The notes under the pieces: generated by a model
What the model was told of the DNA's origin: nothing
The model's database searches: none
The model's input: the letters and a program-made list of their open reading frames with translations, nothing else
Source of the DNA: Lineus longissimus
Lineage: Eukaryota > Nemertea > Pilidiophora > Heteronemertea > Lineidae
DNA length: 64,000 nt
Assembly: GCF_910592395.1 (NCBI RefSeq)
Contig: NC_088313.1
Location: 2,048,501 to 2,112,500, forward strand
Direction of reading: 5' to 3'
Part shown: positions 39,861-51,800 of the stretch, piece by piece
Layout of the letters: each line of letters starts with the position of its first letter
Position numbering within the stretch: position 1 is the stretch's first letter
Made by a program: the position numbers and the translations under genes

Positions 39861-40739
39861 TACGTGATAGTAATTTCTTCAACAACTCTCAAATTCAATT
39901 CTTTACTGCAGAATAATATATAGATTATGATACAATGTCACTAGTTGTGGCTTCTTATGCCAAGTTACTCATGTTTGGCCCCATTCTATCGCAGGGCTGC
40001 CTACTGTACGTTTTACCCTTTGATCAGAATTTATCAGAAAAAACACCAATTAGACTTTTTTTGGCTGATTAACACTTTTAATCAATGAGGGTAGGTAACT
40101 CTGCTATTGCTGTACCATGTACATGTACGTGTGTGTCGGATGTTTCTGTGCTTCGTCATGTCTGCTTATGGCATTTGGGTTCTCAAAGTGTGTAATGTTG
40201 GGTCACTTGCTGTATGTAAAGTCACCTTATACTGCAATTTAATGTTTAACTAATCACGGTTTTGTCAATGCACTCATTCGTAGAAGTAAATGGAAGCAAA
40301 TCTGATGTGTCCATATGCTTTACATCACCCTTTTCCTATCCTTCGACTGGGTCAAACTCTTTGTCCTCTTTGACTGGAACCGGCAGAGGGCAGTGACCTG
40401 AAGAGTAGGCTAGGGGTAAAGATTTAAAGATAATATTTTTCCCTATATTTATGTGAATATTTCAGTATAAGGATGGTCCATATTTAGTTGTATGATAACA
40501 CAAAATATCATTCTTTTAAAACCTGTAAATGTTGAGTGACTAAAATTATTAAAATACTGGGAGCATGAAAGCCACCCCTCAAATTTCGAAGACCTGAATT
40601 CTAAGTCCAGGTCTAATACGTGTACTACCATATTTCAATTATGTTTCCTTGTAATGTGTAATGATATTCTCTCAAACCTACATGTATCCAGAGCATTTAT
40701 TGAACTTGTGCAAAACTAAGCCTATTAAAACATGCTAAT

Positions 40740-40745
40740 AATAAA
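40740..40745 (+). terminator. Candidate DCTN1 poly(A) signal
   Basis: Canonical AATAAA followed within 35 nt by a GT-rich element, about 2 kb after the DCTN1 stop codon. Confidence 0.5.
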
Positions 40746-43700
40746 GTAATGTATACGCAAATTGTCTTTGTGTTGTTAAGTATCTTCTTGGCATATGACA
40801 GATGATCTTGAGAGGCGTTGCTCTTGATGAGGGAGAACCCCATTAGGACACCTTAACAGAGTTTTCCATGGTGGTAGTTTCTATTAGTGCGCACCGGTAA
40901 GGGCAGGGACGTTGCATACAGAGTTGGCAAGACAGTACAGGATGTCTCAGAAACAAGTCATTAAGGCAACATGGTCACAACATATCTCTTGTCTGTCTTG
41001 CTCCACCCCACTATACCATAGACGACATACTGTCATGGCCAAGAGGGTGTTAATTTTGAGAGAGAAAAGGTATATCCTTTTCATAAGGCAGAAATTTTGC
41101 GAGAAAAAAAATGTTCCCACAGTCAGAGCCAAACGGGATGAGAGGGTTAATGGAAACCTCGTTTCTAGGAAAAAGTTAAAAAATTCTTGATACATTACAC
41201 CTGCAATATTCATTTTTTGAACCTGGGTACAAGGTTGTTTATTAACCCTTGCGGCCGGTTTGGCTCAGATATCAACTGCTACATCACACAGACACTCCCA
41301 TGAACCAACATGAGCTCTAGCAAATTTCATTGCGATATTCTGCACCGTTAGTGAATGCTGGCCACTTTAAAAATACCTCATACCCAGGTCTTGGCTTCTC
41401 TTATTCCCTTCACATTTGCATACATTCACAGTTTTGTACACCTGGAACCAAGGCCACATATTCAGTTTTCAGGTTGATTTCTGACCAAAGTTTGAAAAAC
41501 AATGAAGTACTAGGAATTTTGAGCTCAATTTTAGAATGCTGCATCTTTGGAGATACACAATAACAATAAAAGCATACTCATTTTAAAATTTAGAGTGAAA
41601 CAGCTTATTTTTCTTTTGATGGTGTTTGAGGGATGAAAATCCACATGTAGTTCAAGGGTTAATGGTGCCGACTCCAACTCATTATTGATGTGATGGATGG
41701 CCTTTTTCCACAGGTGACAAAATATCTAGTAAAGACACAAACCTTCGTTTTGATAACTGTGCCATCCTGTCTTTTTGAGTGTCTGGCACATCCACTATTT
41801 GAGAGACGAAGTTGTGAACTATTAGACAACACAAATAGTTGTAACATTGTCTCCACAAGCCAGAAACTGTTGACTCCCATTGTCTTTTTGTTCACTTGGG
41901 GACAGCAGCAATGACACCATTAGTACGAAATGAGATTACAGATTAACACACAGTTTGACACCAAAAGAGCCTTGAAATATTTGTTTTACACTTTGAGACG
42001 ACTTGTTCATTGGAGACTATGGCTGTCCTTTTTGTCTCTACAAACCAGTGTTTGTGTTCCTCAGCTGTAAGCTCCTTGGGTCACCCTGGTTATGGTTACA
42101 GCTGGCTAAAACCAAGGGGGCACCTTCATTTCTTTGAATCAAGATAGAAGTCAGTCCATGGGCATCTGCCCCTTACCTTGTGCTTGAGCTGCGCTGCTGC
42201 CAATGGTTGGACGTTGAACGTGTGACCAATTTCGAGTACATGTACTCGCTACTTGGCAGCCACACGGTCAACTGAACAGGAGGTTTTGTTGACTTGTCAC
42301 CGAAGGGGAGTTTTATCATTGGCAATCCCCTCATGACTTGGTGAGTAATAAAATCAACTCTAGAGACAAATTATTGGCGTCTCATAGTTACCATATCAAA
42401 AGGTTCTCTGAATCATCCGGAAACATTAGTTTATACTTTGTGAACAAATGGTTGTATTGTCTGACAGGAGACTTGGTGAAGTTTTCTTTGATGCTACTGA
42501 AAGGAATGAGAAAGTAGTATGAACCAAATCAAACTTCACCAAGTCCATACATCCAGGCAGATAGCAGGGCCAGGGTCCGTTAGAATACATTTCTTATACT
42601 CCATTCCACATGAAAAAGGCTATCAGATGTTTGATGATTCTCAAGAATGAGCCTTTTGAAGTGAAAAATACTTGCAAGATTTCTCCGCCATTTTAGGCCT
42701 GTTTTGCATGTCATCTTTTCGTGAAATGAAGTGCAGTCAATGACAGATGGCAACAGACTTCATACTCATCTTATGAATGTGACCGAACAGATAAGAACAG
42801 AAGCCATTTTGGATCTATCTAGTACCCTTTTTTATTTATCAACACACACAAAACTTACATCACACCATATGAGAATGACTACAGAAAATGATATACATGT
42901 ACATGTATTAGAGAGAGAAGAAATTATCAAGCGAAAGCCTTCTGCTAACATCAATTCTAGAGGCAATTCACAGAATGTGCATGCAAATACAGGCAGTGAC
43001 CAATCCCCCCTCCTCCCCCCTCCCCCCCCCCCCCCCCCCCCAACTCATTTAAAAGAATATGTGAACTTGAAAACAGATCATGTTCAGCCCCCCCCCCCCC
43101 CCCCACTTCACCCCACCACCCAAAGTAACCAACCACCTTCTTTGTAAGTGCACTGCAATATTTGTCAATAGTACAAGATAGGTAAAGATTTTCTACAAGA
43201 GATCATGATGATATTACATACCTAACTTACCTTCAAATAACATCTCACACAAGACTATGAAATTACACGTACATACAACAAAATATGATTCCAAAACTTG
43301 GGGTTATTAAGTACCAATAACTGAAAAACAAAGCATGAATACCATTGACTTTGGTATTTTGCAGAACTTTTGCACTTTATCACCCGAACAGTCATTTAAT
43401 GCAACCAAACACTATTTATTATCCATGATTATACAGTATGTGTCTAAAATAACATAAGCTGCAATAACATACATTTTGAAGTTACTGAAGAAGCACTTGC
43501 ATATAGCATGAAGTAGATATCCACAGCCCCCCCCCCCCCCCCCACCCATCCCTGCCCAGCTTTTTCATAGATCACAACTTTTGTTTCAACAAATATTGAT
43601 AGAAATCTCTATCAAATTTCGGTCATGCATTTAAATTCTGATGCACAGCGCTTTGTCAACACAAGATATTTTGGAAATCTTCACAGAATCTCGTGACTTC

Positions 43701-44035
43701 TAAAACGCTCCTGACATGTTTCTCTTTAAACCAACACCAGCTTCATCATTCATCTCACAAGTACCTCCTAACTTAATATTCTCAGTTCAAATGCAAATCC
43801 CCTGCCCAGCACAATATTTTTTAATGCATGTACCGGGTAGTCGCAACTGAAAATGGTTGTGTTAATATTATAAGTTTAGTGTGATATCACTTTCGTTACC
43901 TCTCTAATGTGTTTGTCCATTTGCACTTGGTGCACCAGTTCTCCAGGGTTCAGTGGAATGTTCCCACCCTGGGTCATCAAGGTGTTTGTCAGATGTGTTT
44001 GTCATTTCAAATTATTCAATGAGGTTTTTTTAGCA

Positions 44036-44310
44036 TTACCATAGTGATATTGATAATGATGATAATAATAACAATGATAACTGGCCAGCCATGCAGGACA
44101 GCTATTGTTCTTATCATGATATCAACGTCAACCCAGTCATTGTGAACTCCCCACCCGAGCGCCCCCGACCATGTAACTGTCGTGAATAAGGTTGTCTGTA
44201 GTGTATATGTATTCAGTATTTCACTCAACTGTTCAAGGAAGTTTATCATCTTCATCATGGTGATATTGATAATGAAGATAATAATAACGATGATAATAAC
44301 AGGTTTTCCG
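44036..44310. repeat. Duplicated gat/aat simple-repeat blocks
   Basis: Two similar blocks, gtgatattgataatgatgat at about 44044 and gtgatattgataatgaagat at about 44261, each run into ataataataac-type repeats. This is a diverged direct duplication of a microsatellite with its flank. Confidence 0.6.
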
Positions 44311-46092
44311 TGCCCGATATTAACCATACGCTAGTTGTTATTTTTTCAAGGTGCAGGAATATCTATGTATCTTTTATTTATTCACTATATCATTTTTATA
44401 GTACCAACAAAATTCCCATTCCCAATCCATTTTGTCAAATGGATTTTTCTAATATTCCAAACGTAAGGGTTTGAAGGGTCTTTGGGTTTGTCTGATAAAG
44501 ACAAACTTGACTTAACCACTGCCCTAGAAACCTGTCAAATGGGGCATCAAGATCTGGTGCCAATGGCTATGCAGTGGAAGGAAGATCTGCTGACATAGAG
44601 AGGACATTGTTCTCCAAACAGAAACTGTCATCCCCAGGTTTGCATTGTCAGTGCAGTGCAGTGTAATGGAGTAGGAGAGACAAGGAGGCAGAGCTTGCGC
44701 TGCAAGAGAATACAACTACAACAATTCCATATATGGGAAGGATATAAGCTATATCTCAAAGCAAGTCCACTTATTGAAGGCACCAGATGCTTCTACATGA
44801 CAAGGAAAACACACAAGTTTATGATTTCCCACTAGTTTTTGACTTGCAATGAACCCTTTGCCAAGTGACTGTGGTGGCACCATCAAAACCTGAAGATCAT
44901 CCACACCCCCCCCCCCCCTCCCCTCCCACTGACAACATCTTCTTTAGGAACATATCACTAATTCAAATTTTATCATAATTTCATCAACACCCATGACATT
45001 CCCCTATGTATTTACAAATGCAGAGGATTTCGTTTATTAGTTTGCATTTTGTAGTTTGAGGCACACAGGACTCGGCCCATTACATTATCTAGAAGGTTAT
45101 TTGACTTGTCACTTATCAGACGCCAAGAGCTGATATCGACCCTAAGCTAGTTGTTATTTTCAGACGGTAACAGATATCGGGAAACATCAGACCAGAACAA
45201 AGTATTGGTTCAATCCAAAGGTCAAACCAACCAATACCATATAGTTTGCTGACTAATACACTACCTAGTTTCTGCAAATCTCACAAATATGAATTAAGAA
45301 CTTAAAGGAACTCCATTCGATTTTGCAGTCAGCTGTATCTGGTGTAATGTATTAGAAGTTAATGCTTTTATCCAGTTCCGGTCTTATTGAAAAACGAACG
45401 CTGCGACATGTAGACTAATTCGTAACCACTCAGCCAGTTTGTCACCATGAATGGAACCAGCGGATTGGGGGAAGAACTTTGGATGCCAAGTGACCCTTCT
45501 AAGGGTAACAGACGTTGATCACCTTAAAAACCAATGATCCTGTGGTCTCTGTCTCGGATTCGTAATTTGTAATTTGTAATTCATGAGATTTGGAAACTCG
45601 CTACTACTACCTGCATCAGTTTTCATGGAAACCATTTCATGCCACCCACATTATTGCCATATGAGAGCATTAAGCAGTGATACGGAGTTAAGCTGTTAAC
45701 AATTAAATTTTATAAATCACCTTTAAAACGAATGATGGATTTTAACGTTTAGGGGCTAATTATTATGACGAAAGCAAGTAAGCTAAATTGTTATTATACT
45801 GTTGTAGCAACAGGGGACAGAAATGGCCAGATAAATAAGGTGTGTGATTTTACTCTCAGAATTGTTTGTAGTGCGTGAGGTTATCGGGTTTAGATACTTT
45901 TATCGAGGGAGGCGATGTTGATACCTTGACCAAGTGATGCAAGATGACGTGACATATATCAATTAAGCCCGTTTCGTGGGCCGGCCACGTCACTCGCACC
46001 AGAGTGGAATATCACCGTCGTCTAGGGAACATTGTAACATCAACAAGAATTGTTTAAAAATCTAGGGGTCTCCTTCCCTCTCGAGAGACCAG

Positions 46093-46618
46093 CAGATGAC
46101 TTCATAGAAACAACCTCCACTGTATCATTATACAATCATCTATCAAATAAAAGTTTAAAAGACAAGAAGCCTCTCTCCTGCTAAGCTAGTCTTCCCAACT
46201 CAGCAATTCTCCAACAAGTCAATACTCGTAAACAAGATCCCGTATCACTCACTGGTGGAGACGCCGTTATTCAAGTTGGAGAAGCCGAACTCACAAGTTC
46301 AATATTCAATATGGAAGTAAATGTTATTACCCGCACTGGGGAGGATACCACTGACACGAAGGAGGATGAAGGAGCCGTAGGACCAGGAACCCCAGCTCGA
46401 GGTGCACAGGGTGACCCGCGATTGGTCGACATCTTGAGAGGAATCCATGACAGAGAACAGCCAGAACAGATGACTTCATAGAAACAACCTCCACTGTACC
46501 ATATACAATCATCTATCAAATAAAAGTTTAAAAGACAAGAAGCCTCTCTCCTGCTATTAGTCTTCCCAACTCTGCAATTCTCCAACAAGTCAATACTCGT
46601 AAACATGATCCCATATCA
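46093..46618 (+). mobile_element. LTR retrotransposon remnant with near-complete internal deletion
   Basis: Direct repeats 46093-46247 and 46467-46618 are about 95% alike by eye and contain an AATAAA signal, as expected of LTR R/U5 sequence. After the first copy comes tggtggagacgccg at 46253, which looks like a tRNA primer-binding site. An ATG at 46311 then opens a frame of about 50 codons (starting MEVNVITRTG) that could be the start of gag. It runs straight into the second repeat. There is no protease, reverse transcriptase or integrase. Only partial LTRs were delimited, and the family is unknown. Confidence 0.6.
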
Positions 46619-47212
46619 GCAGTGAATCATCAAAGCCTTCTGTACTTCTGATTATTTTCACCTATGCCCCCAATACCCCCCCCCCCCACACACGCACACA
46701 CTCTATTCCTCTGCACCCAACATTAGTGAAGTAATTTCAAATTAACTAAATCTCCACCTTCGTGAAAAATCCTGCCAAATTAAAATGTTCACACAACCCC
46801 CCATAGCCCAGATCTGGCTCAAGAGGGCAGACCAAAATACACTTGTTAAAATCGTCAATGCTGTACTTACTGTACATATAAAGCATTTGTATGTTTGAAA
46901 TACTGGTAACCCAAAGACAATGCTTGACACAATGATAAAGAGATCAACCAACACAACATTTTTTGATTCATAACTCGATTTGTAGCAAATATGAACAGAA
47001 AGTAGCACTGTTTGGCAGGCCTATGAAACAAATGGGCTGATCACCTAACACAAATGATGAATGAAATTATCCCTCCAGAAAATCAAAATCGTGTCTCCAA
47101 CTGATACATTTGACCCTTTTTGGTCACACAATGCTTTTACAACTGCCACTCAGCACAAACTCTATTGCTGTTCACCAAAAATAAAACCTTGTCGATGAAT
47201 TTATCAATCGTA

Positions 47213-48769
47213 TTAACACCTTCAGCGCCGAACCACGTATATCTACGTGGCCCAAATCCCCCTCCCCTTTGATCTTCTTATCGGAGTCTCATGGACTTCA
47301 TGAAAGAACTACGCCATCGCCATCTTCATGGCAAGGGAGGAACTGAAATGAAATGGCCAGGGCCATTGTGCTCGCCTCTTGTGAAGGGAAGATGGATGAA
47401 GCATTAGCATGGTTTTAAATGTAAGAAAGAAATGAAGTAATGTTTTACAATGAAATTACATGAGAGATAAATATATGCTTAAGTTGAATTTAATTGAGGT
47501 GACTACAGGTATCCTTAGGGGAGAGTCCACTATTAACATTTGGGGCCCTGCTGGCCAAACTGAGAATCAGAAAAAGACTGCAGTTTAGTCTAAGAGTATA
47601 GGGGTACATTCGTACCAAGTTAGGGATCTGTAGCTAAAGCAGTGACAAAACGTGCCGTCATTGTAAAATGGCGGTGCCATAGGAAAACTTTGACCTCTGT
47701 GACCTTGAGAAGTAGGTCAAATCAAAAACCCACATTTTTTTATGAAATGTATCCTTGCTAGGAGTACCTACCATAAAAATGTTATGAAAATCAGACCACT
47801 ATTAAACGAGCAATCAAACATCTTAACTTTGGACATTAAATTTGGCCCCCGGGTGGCCAAACTAAGAATTTTTCAAGATGCCCGCCTGGCACCCATATTG
47901 GCTATCACATTTGATAAAAAATCAAGGATTTAGTAGAGAGTACATAGATATACATCCAGATCAAATTTGGTTGCAATCCGATCATTAGTTTCGGAGTAAT
48001 AGTACTGTGTTTATTTTTCAAGATGGCTGCCTGGCGGCCATATTTGATGTCCGAACGGTCGAAATTTTAGGGGTGGAATAGAGAATCCCCAGATACATCT
48101 CCACACTGGTTTAAAACCTTCTAGCTAAAATAGATAGGAAACATGCTACTGTTCAGTGAATCAGCAAACTTTGACCTCTGTGACCTTGAAAAGGAGGTCA
48201 AATCAAAAACCCGGAGGATATATGATGCACCTTTGCTAGAAGTACCTACCATATTTTTTTAAAAATTTCCCGACTACTATTAAGGGAGATATTGCATATT
48301 TTCACTTTTAACGTTTGGCCCCCTGGTGGCCAAACCATGAAACGAATCGGACCGAAACTTGGTCTCCAAGGTGTCATTACATAAGGGTACATGTGTACCA
48401 AGTTTCAACTCAATAGCTCTAACAGTTACGAAACGTGCCCTCGACGACGACGACGACGACGACGACGGACGACGGACGCCACGGTATGGGATAAGCTCAC
48501 CTCTGCTAAGAGGTGAGCTAAAAACCAAACGGTCTCTTCAGTTCCTAAAGATGGCGATGGCGTAGTTCAGAACTTTAAATGACTTCATATAAGAACTACG
48601 CCATCGCCATCTTCAGGGTCAAGTAGGAACTGAAAAGACCTTTTCTTGTTCCAATCTTGCCCTGAAGGCGTAGTTCTTTCATGAAGTCCATGAGACTCCG
48701 ATAACCAGCTCAAAGGGGAGGAGGATTTGGCCCACGTAGATCTCCGTGGTTCGGTGCTGAAGGTGTTAA
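47213..48769. mobile_element. TTAA-flanked snapback MITE, copy 3, split by another insertion
   Basis: The left part (47213 to about 47347) and right part (about 48525-48769) match the ends of copies 1 and 2. The left end is TTAACACCTTCAGCGCCGAA and the right end is ttcggtgctgaaggtgttaa. A 1.2-kb unrelated element separates them. The right edge lies only about 120 bp past the Tudor gene stop codon, so it is probably transcribed in that gene's 3'UTR. Confidence 0.8.
47348..48524. mobile_element. 1.2-kb non-autonomous element inserted in MITE copy 3
   Basis: The edges are degenerate inverted repeats: gtgctcgcctcttgtgaagg near the left and the palindrome agctcacctctgctaagagg with tgagctaaaaa at the right. 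The interior holds two diverged copies of a block with tttgacctctgtgaccttga and agtacctacca (47690-47775 and 48171-48255), and a (CGA)n run near 48442-48467 leading into ggacgacggacgcc. No protein is encoded. Elements ending in ggtgagctaaaa after a (GAC)n run are common in marine invertebrate genomes, from memory. Confidence 0.6.
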
Positions 48770-48891
48770 CTTTCATTTAAAGATTACAATTCTGACAGGT
48801 AAAGATACTTATGTCTGCAGCAACACTGCCAATGGTCTGCAGAAACCAGTCTGCAGGCAGACGCTTGACAAGTCTAGCAGACGTTCAATGT

Positions 48892-51800
48892 CTACATTTG
48901 CAGCTTTGCTCGCAGCATTCTGATCACTTCCTCCTGTTCCTGCAGCTGACGTTGGAGAGCGCTCACTGAAACATGCAACACGCAAATTAAAGAGACAGCA
49001 ATGGATTAGATCTGTGATAGTCATTTATAAGTACACTTCTGGACTTGGTCAACTTCAACTTTCTTTTCCGAGGCAACATTATTTTCTCAACCTGATCTCC
49101 CATTTTTGTCAAACGCTGTTTTTGGGGTTGGGGGAGTAGTCAATAGAAGTGAGGTAAGATAATGATGAATCATATTTATCAAAAGAATATACAAATATTT
49201 TAATTTGAAGTGCGCATAAGGAGGAAATAATGACATTGCCAATGTCTTATAATGAGATTCAAGAGAGAATCATGAGATGCAAAGTCTTGAATTCTGGGCA
49301 ATGATGGCATGCCTCGAGGATGAGAATTCTTTTTCTATGACATTACCTCAGCCATCTACGGACAACTTCATGATAAGACAAGGACAGTAATTTCAAGACA
49401 TCTAAAAAACATTTCACTCACAGTTTGCGGGAGGAGCCACAACGCCGGCTGGGATTCCCCCATTTCCCCTGGACGGCTCTGGCGCGGTGGAGACAGCATG
49501 GCCGCACTTCACCAGCATCTGACCTGTTGATTAAACAAACAACTTTTAGAAATGACAAACATGTTCATACATCTTCCAGACACAGTTATTCATAATTTAA
49601 TAACTGCAGCCAGCTAGCTTTTGAGATAAAAACCACGCACACACAGATACAACGGCAGTTCAAGAGAAAGCACTTTAAACCGAGCCTCTGAAAAATTGTG
49701 TTTACAAGTCAACAATATTTGTTCTTATTAGGACTAGTTGAACGAGCAGAACCATTGACAAGACTATAAATGGCTGATGCCTCAAGATAATTCAACACTT
49801 CCCCGAACCCTTAGGGCGCATAATTTTTTCAGAAAAGAACATTTTGTAGGCTGCATCATACCCTTGATTTTCAGATTCTATCAATACAGTCAAATGGTGT
49901 TATCTGAGCTATCAGCCACATCAGTGGACAAATATTTTTCTCAAGAAACTTACCAAGGTCTATGATTTTGCCACCTTTGTCGACTTCTAGTTTGATGTGA
50001 TGGACACCGTCAAGGCATTGCAGAGATGTGGCGACTACCTCACCGGACAGGAATAACTCTTTGGCGACTTGCTGAGCATCCACACTCCACTTGCCACCAA
50101 CTGGCTCAACATCTGAGGAGAAATGAGAGTGGACGATTCACTGCACAATGCAACCAACGAAAAGGCGATCACAAGCCACAACCGATGGGCAGGTGACGAC
50201 AAGCTAGAATGGCAGATTATCATAACTGGCAAGACAGAATATACCACCTATGCCGACCAGTCATCTCTTCCATCCTCCTCAGCATGATCTGAACTCTAAT
50301 CATTTGATGATATTATTCTGTCCCTGCTAGCCTGACTCAAAATGGGCCATTTTATTATCATTTGACCTCGAGTGCTACTCGTCAGGCAAAGGTTTCAGAC
50401 ATGGCTAGAAAAGTATAGTGTTGAAACTTCTACACTTTGATTTTGAAAATTTTTCATGCATAATGAGTACAGAGCATCTTAGCTTCAGGTCTCATACACG
50501 GAAAAAACGTTCAAACATTCACTCACCTGCCAGTTTACATGGTATGCCTTGAATGGGAAACGTTACCATTTCCTCGGGGAGTAACCTGGTGGCGGAGAGC
50601 GGTACTACTTCCCAGTTGCCGTAATCGAAGAAGAACACACCAACGTTCCCATCACTGTCGACACCTCTTACTTCAGCTCGGTACCACACCGCTAGAAATA
50701 GAAACCAATATATTTTCTAAACTACATGAATTTCATAAGCCCGAATGGACAGGCAGTCTAATCCTTCCAGAGACTGAATCATGTCAACTGCCACTGCATA
50801 GCCGGAGGCAATGGGTGATATGAATAAAGACTAGCAAATGCTTTTACTTCAATTTTGTACAGAAAGGCCTAGAGTAAATGTACATGGAGTTTTAGATAAA
50901 AGCATTTGCTAGTCTTTATTCATATCAGCCAATAACTATTAAACCATCCTATTCTTTAACACCAGAAACCACTGAATGGCAATAATCACAGTATTTCCTC
51001 ATTCTCGTCCTGAGGTGATATCAATTGTGCACTGGATAAGCTACATGATACAGAAAATTTCATGTAAAATGCCGAATTCATATAAACCATTAAAATGTTT
51101 GATAACTCAATTACATAACTAGGTAAGCGGCCAGCCTGTTGGAGCCTGGTGGTCAGATGTGCTACAGCCCTTCTACAGAGGATAAGCATCCACAGGAGCC
51201 TGGTGGTCAGATGTGCTACAGCCCTTCTATAGAGGATAAGCATCCACAGGAGCCTGGTGGTCAGAGGTGCTACAGCCCTTCTATAGAGGATAAGCATCCA
51301 CAGGAGCCTGGTGGTCAGAGGTGCTACAGCCCTTCTATAGAGGATAAGCATCCACAGGAGCCTGGTGGTCAGATGTGCTACAGCCCTTCTACAGAGGATA
51401 AGCATCCACAGGAGCCTGGTGGTCAGATGTGCTACAGCCCTTCTATAGAGGATAAGCATCCACAGGAGCCTGGTGGTCAGATGTGCTACAGCCCTTCTAT
51501 AGAGGATAAGCATCCACAGGAGCCTGGTGGTCAGAGGTGCTACAGCCCTTCTATAGAGGATAAGCATCCACAGGAGCCTGGTGGTCAGAGGTGCTACAGC
51601 CCTTCTATAGAGGATAAGCATCCACAGGAGCCTGGTGGTCAGAGGTGCTACAGCCCTTCTATAGAGGATAAGCATCCACAGGAGCCTGGTGGTCAGAGGT
51701 GCTACAGCCCTTCTATAGAGGATAAGCATCCACAGGAGCCTGGTGGTCAGAGGTGCTACAGCCCTTCTATAGAGGATAAGCATCCACAGGAGCCTGGTGG

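Larger units (their letters stand above)
38761..40765 (+). other. Probable DCTN1 3'UTR
   Basis: Runs from the DCTN1 stop to a good poly(A) site. AATAAA at 40740-40745 is followed by the GT-rich ttgtctttgtgttgtt. It includes MITE copy 2. An earlier, weaker end cannot be excluded. Confidence 0.5.
43022..46687 (+). repeat. Cluster of five long poly-C tracts
   Basis: Homopolymer C runs on the same strand at 43022-43041, 43088-43104, 43527-43543, 44906-44918 and 46676-46687, each 12 to 20 bases. They are unusual for this AT-rich sequence, and nothing similar on the plus strand is seen elsewhere in the window. The complementary strand is poly-G and could form quadruplexes. Confidence 0.85.
40766..47212. 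other. Gene-poor intergenic region between convergent genes
   Basis: No exon with recognisable similarity was found on either strand. The stretch holds poly-C tracts (43022-46687), AT-rich simple repeats near 44036-44310 and an internally deleted LTR element (46093-46618). Open frames of up to 138 codons (such as the one at 42731-43147) cross the poly-C tracts and are judged chance. Confidence 0.5.

Noticed and set aside
46271-46606. A minus-strand frame of 111 codons
   Set aside because: It is antisense to the LTR remnant, where the plus-strand frame fits a gag start better.
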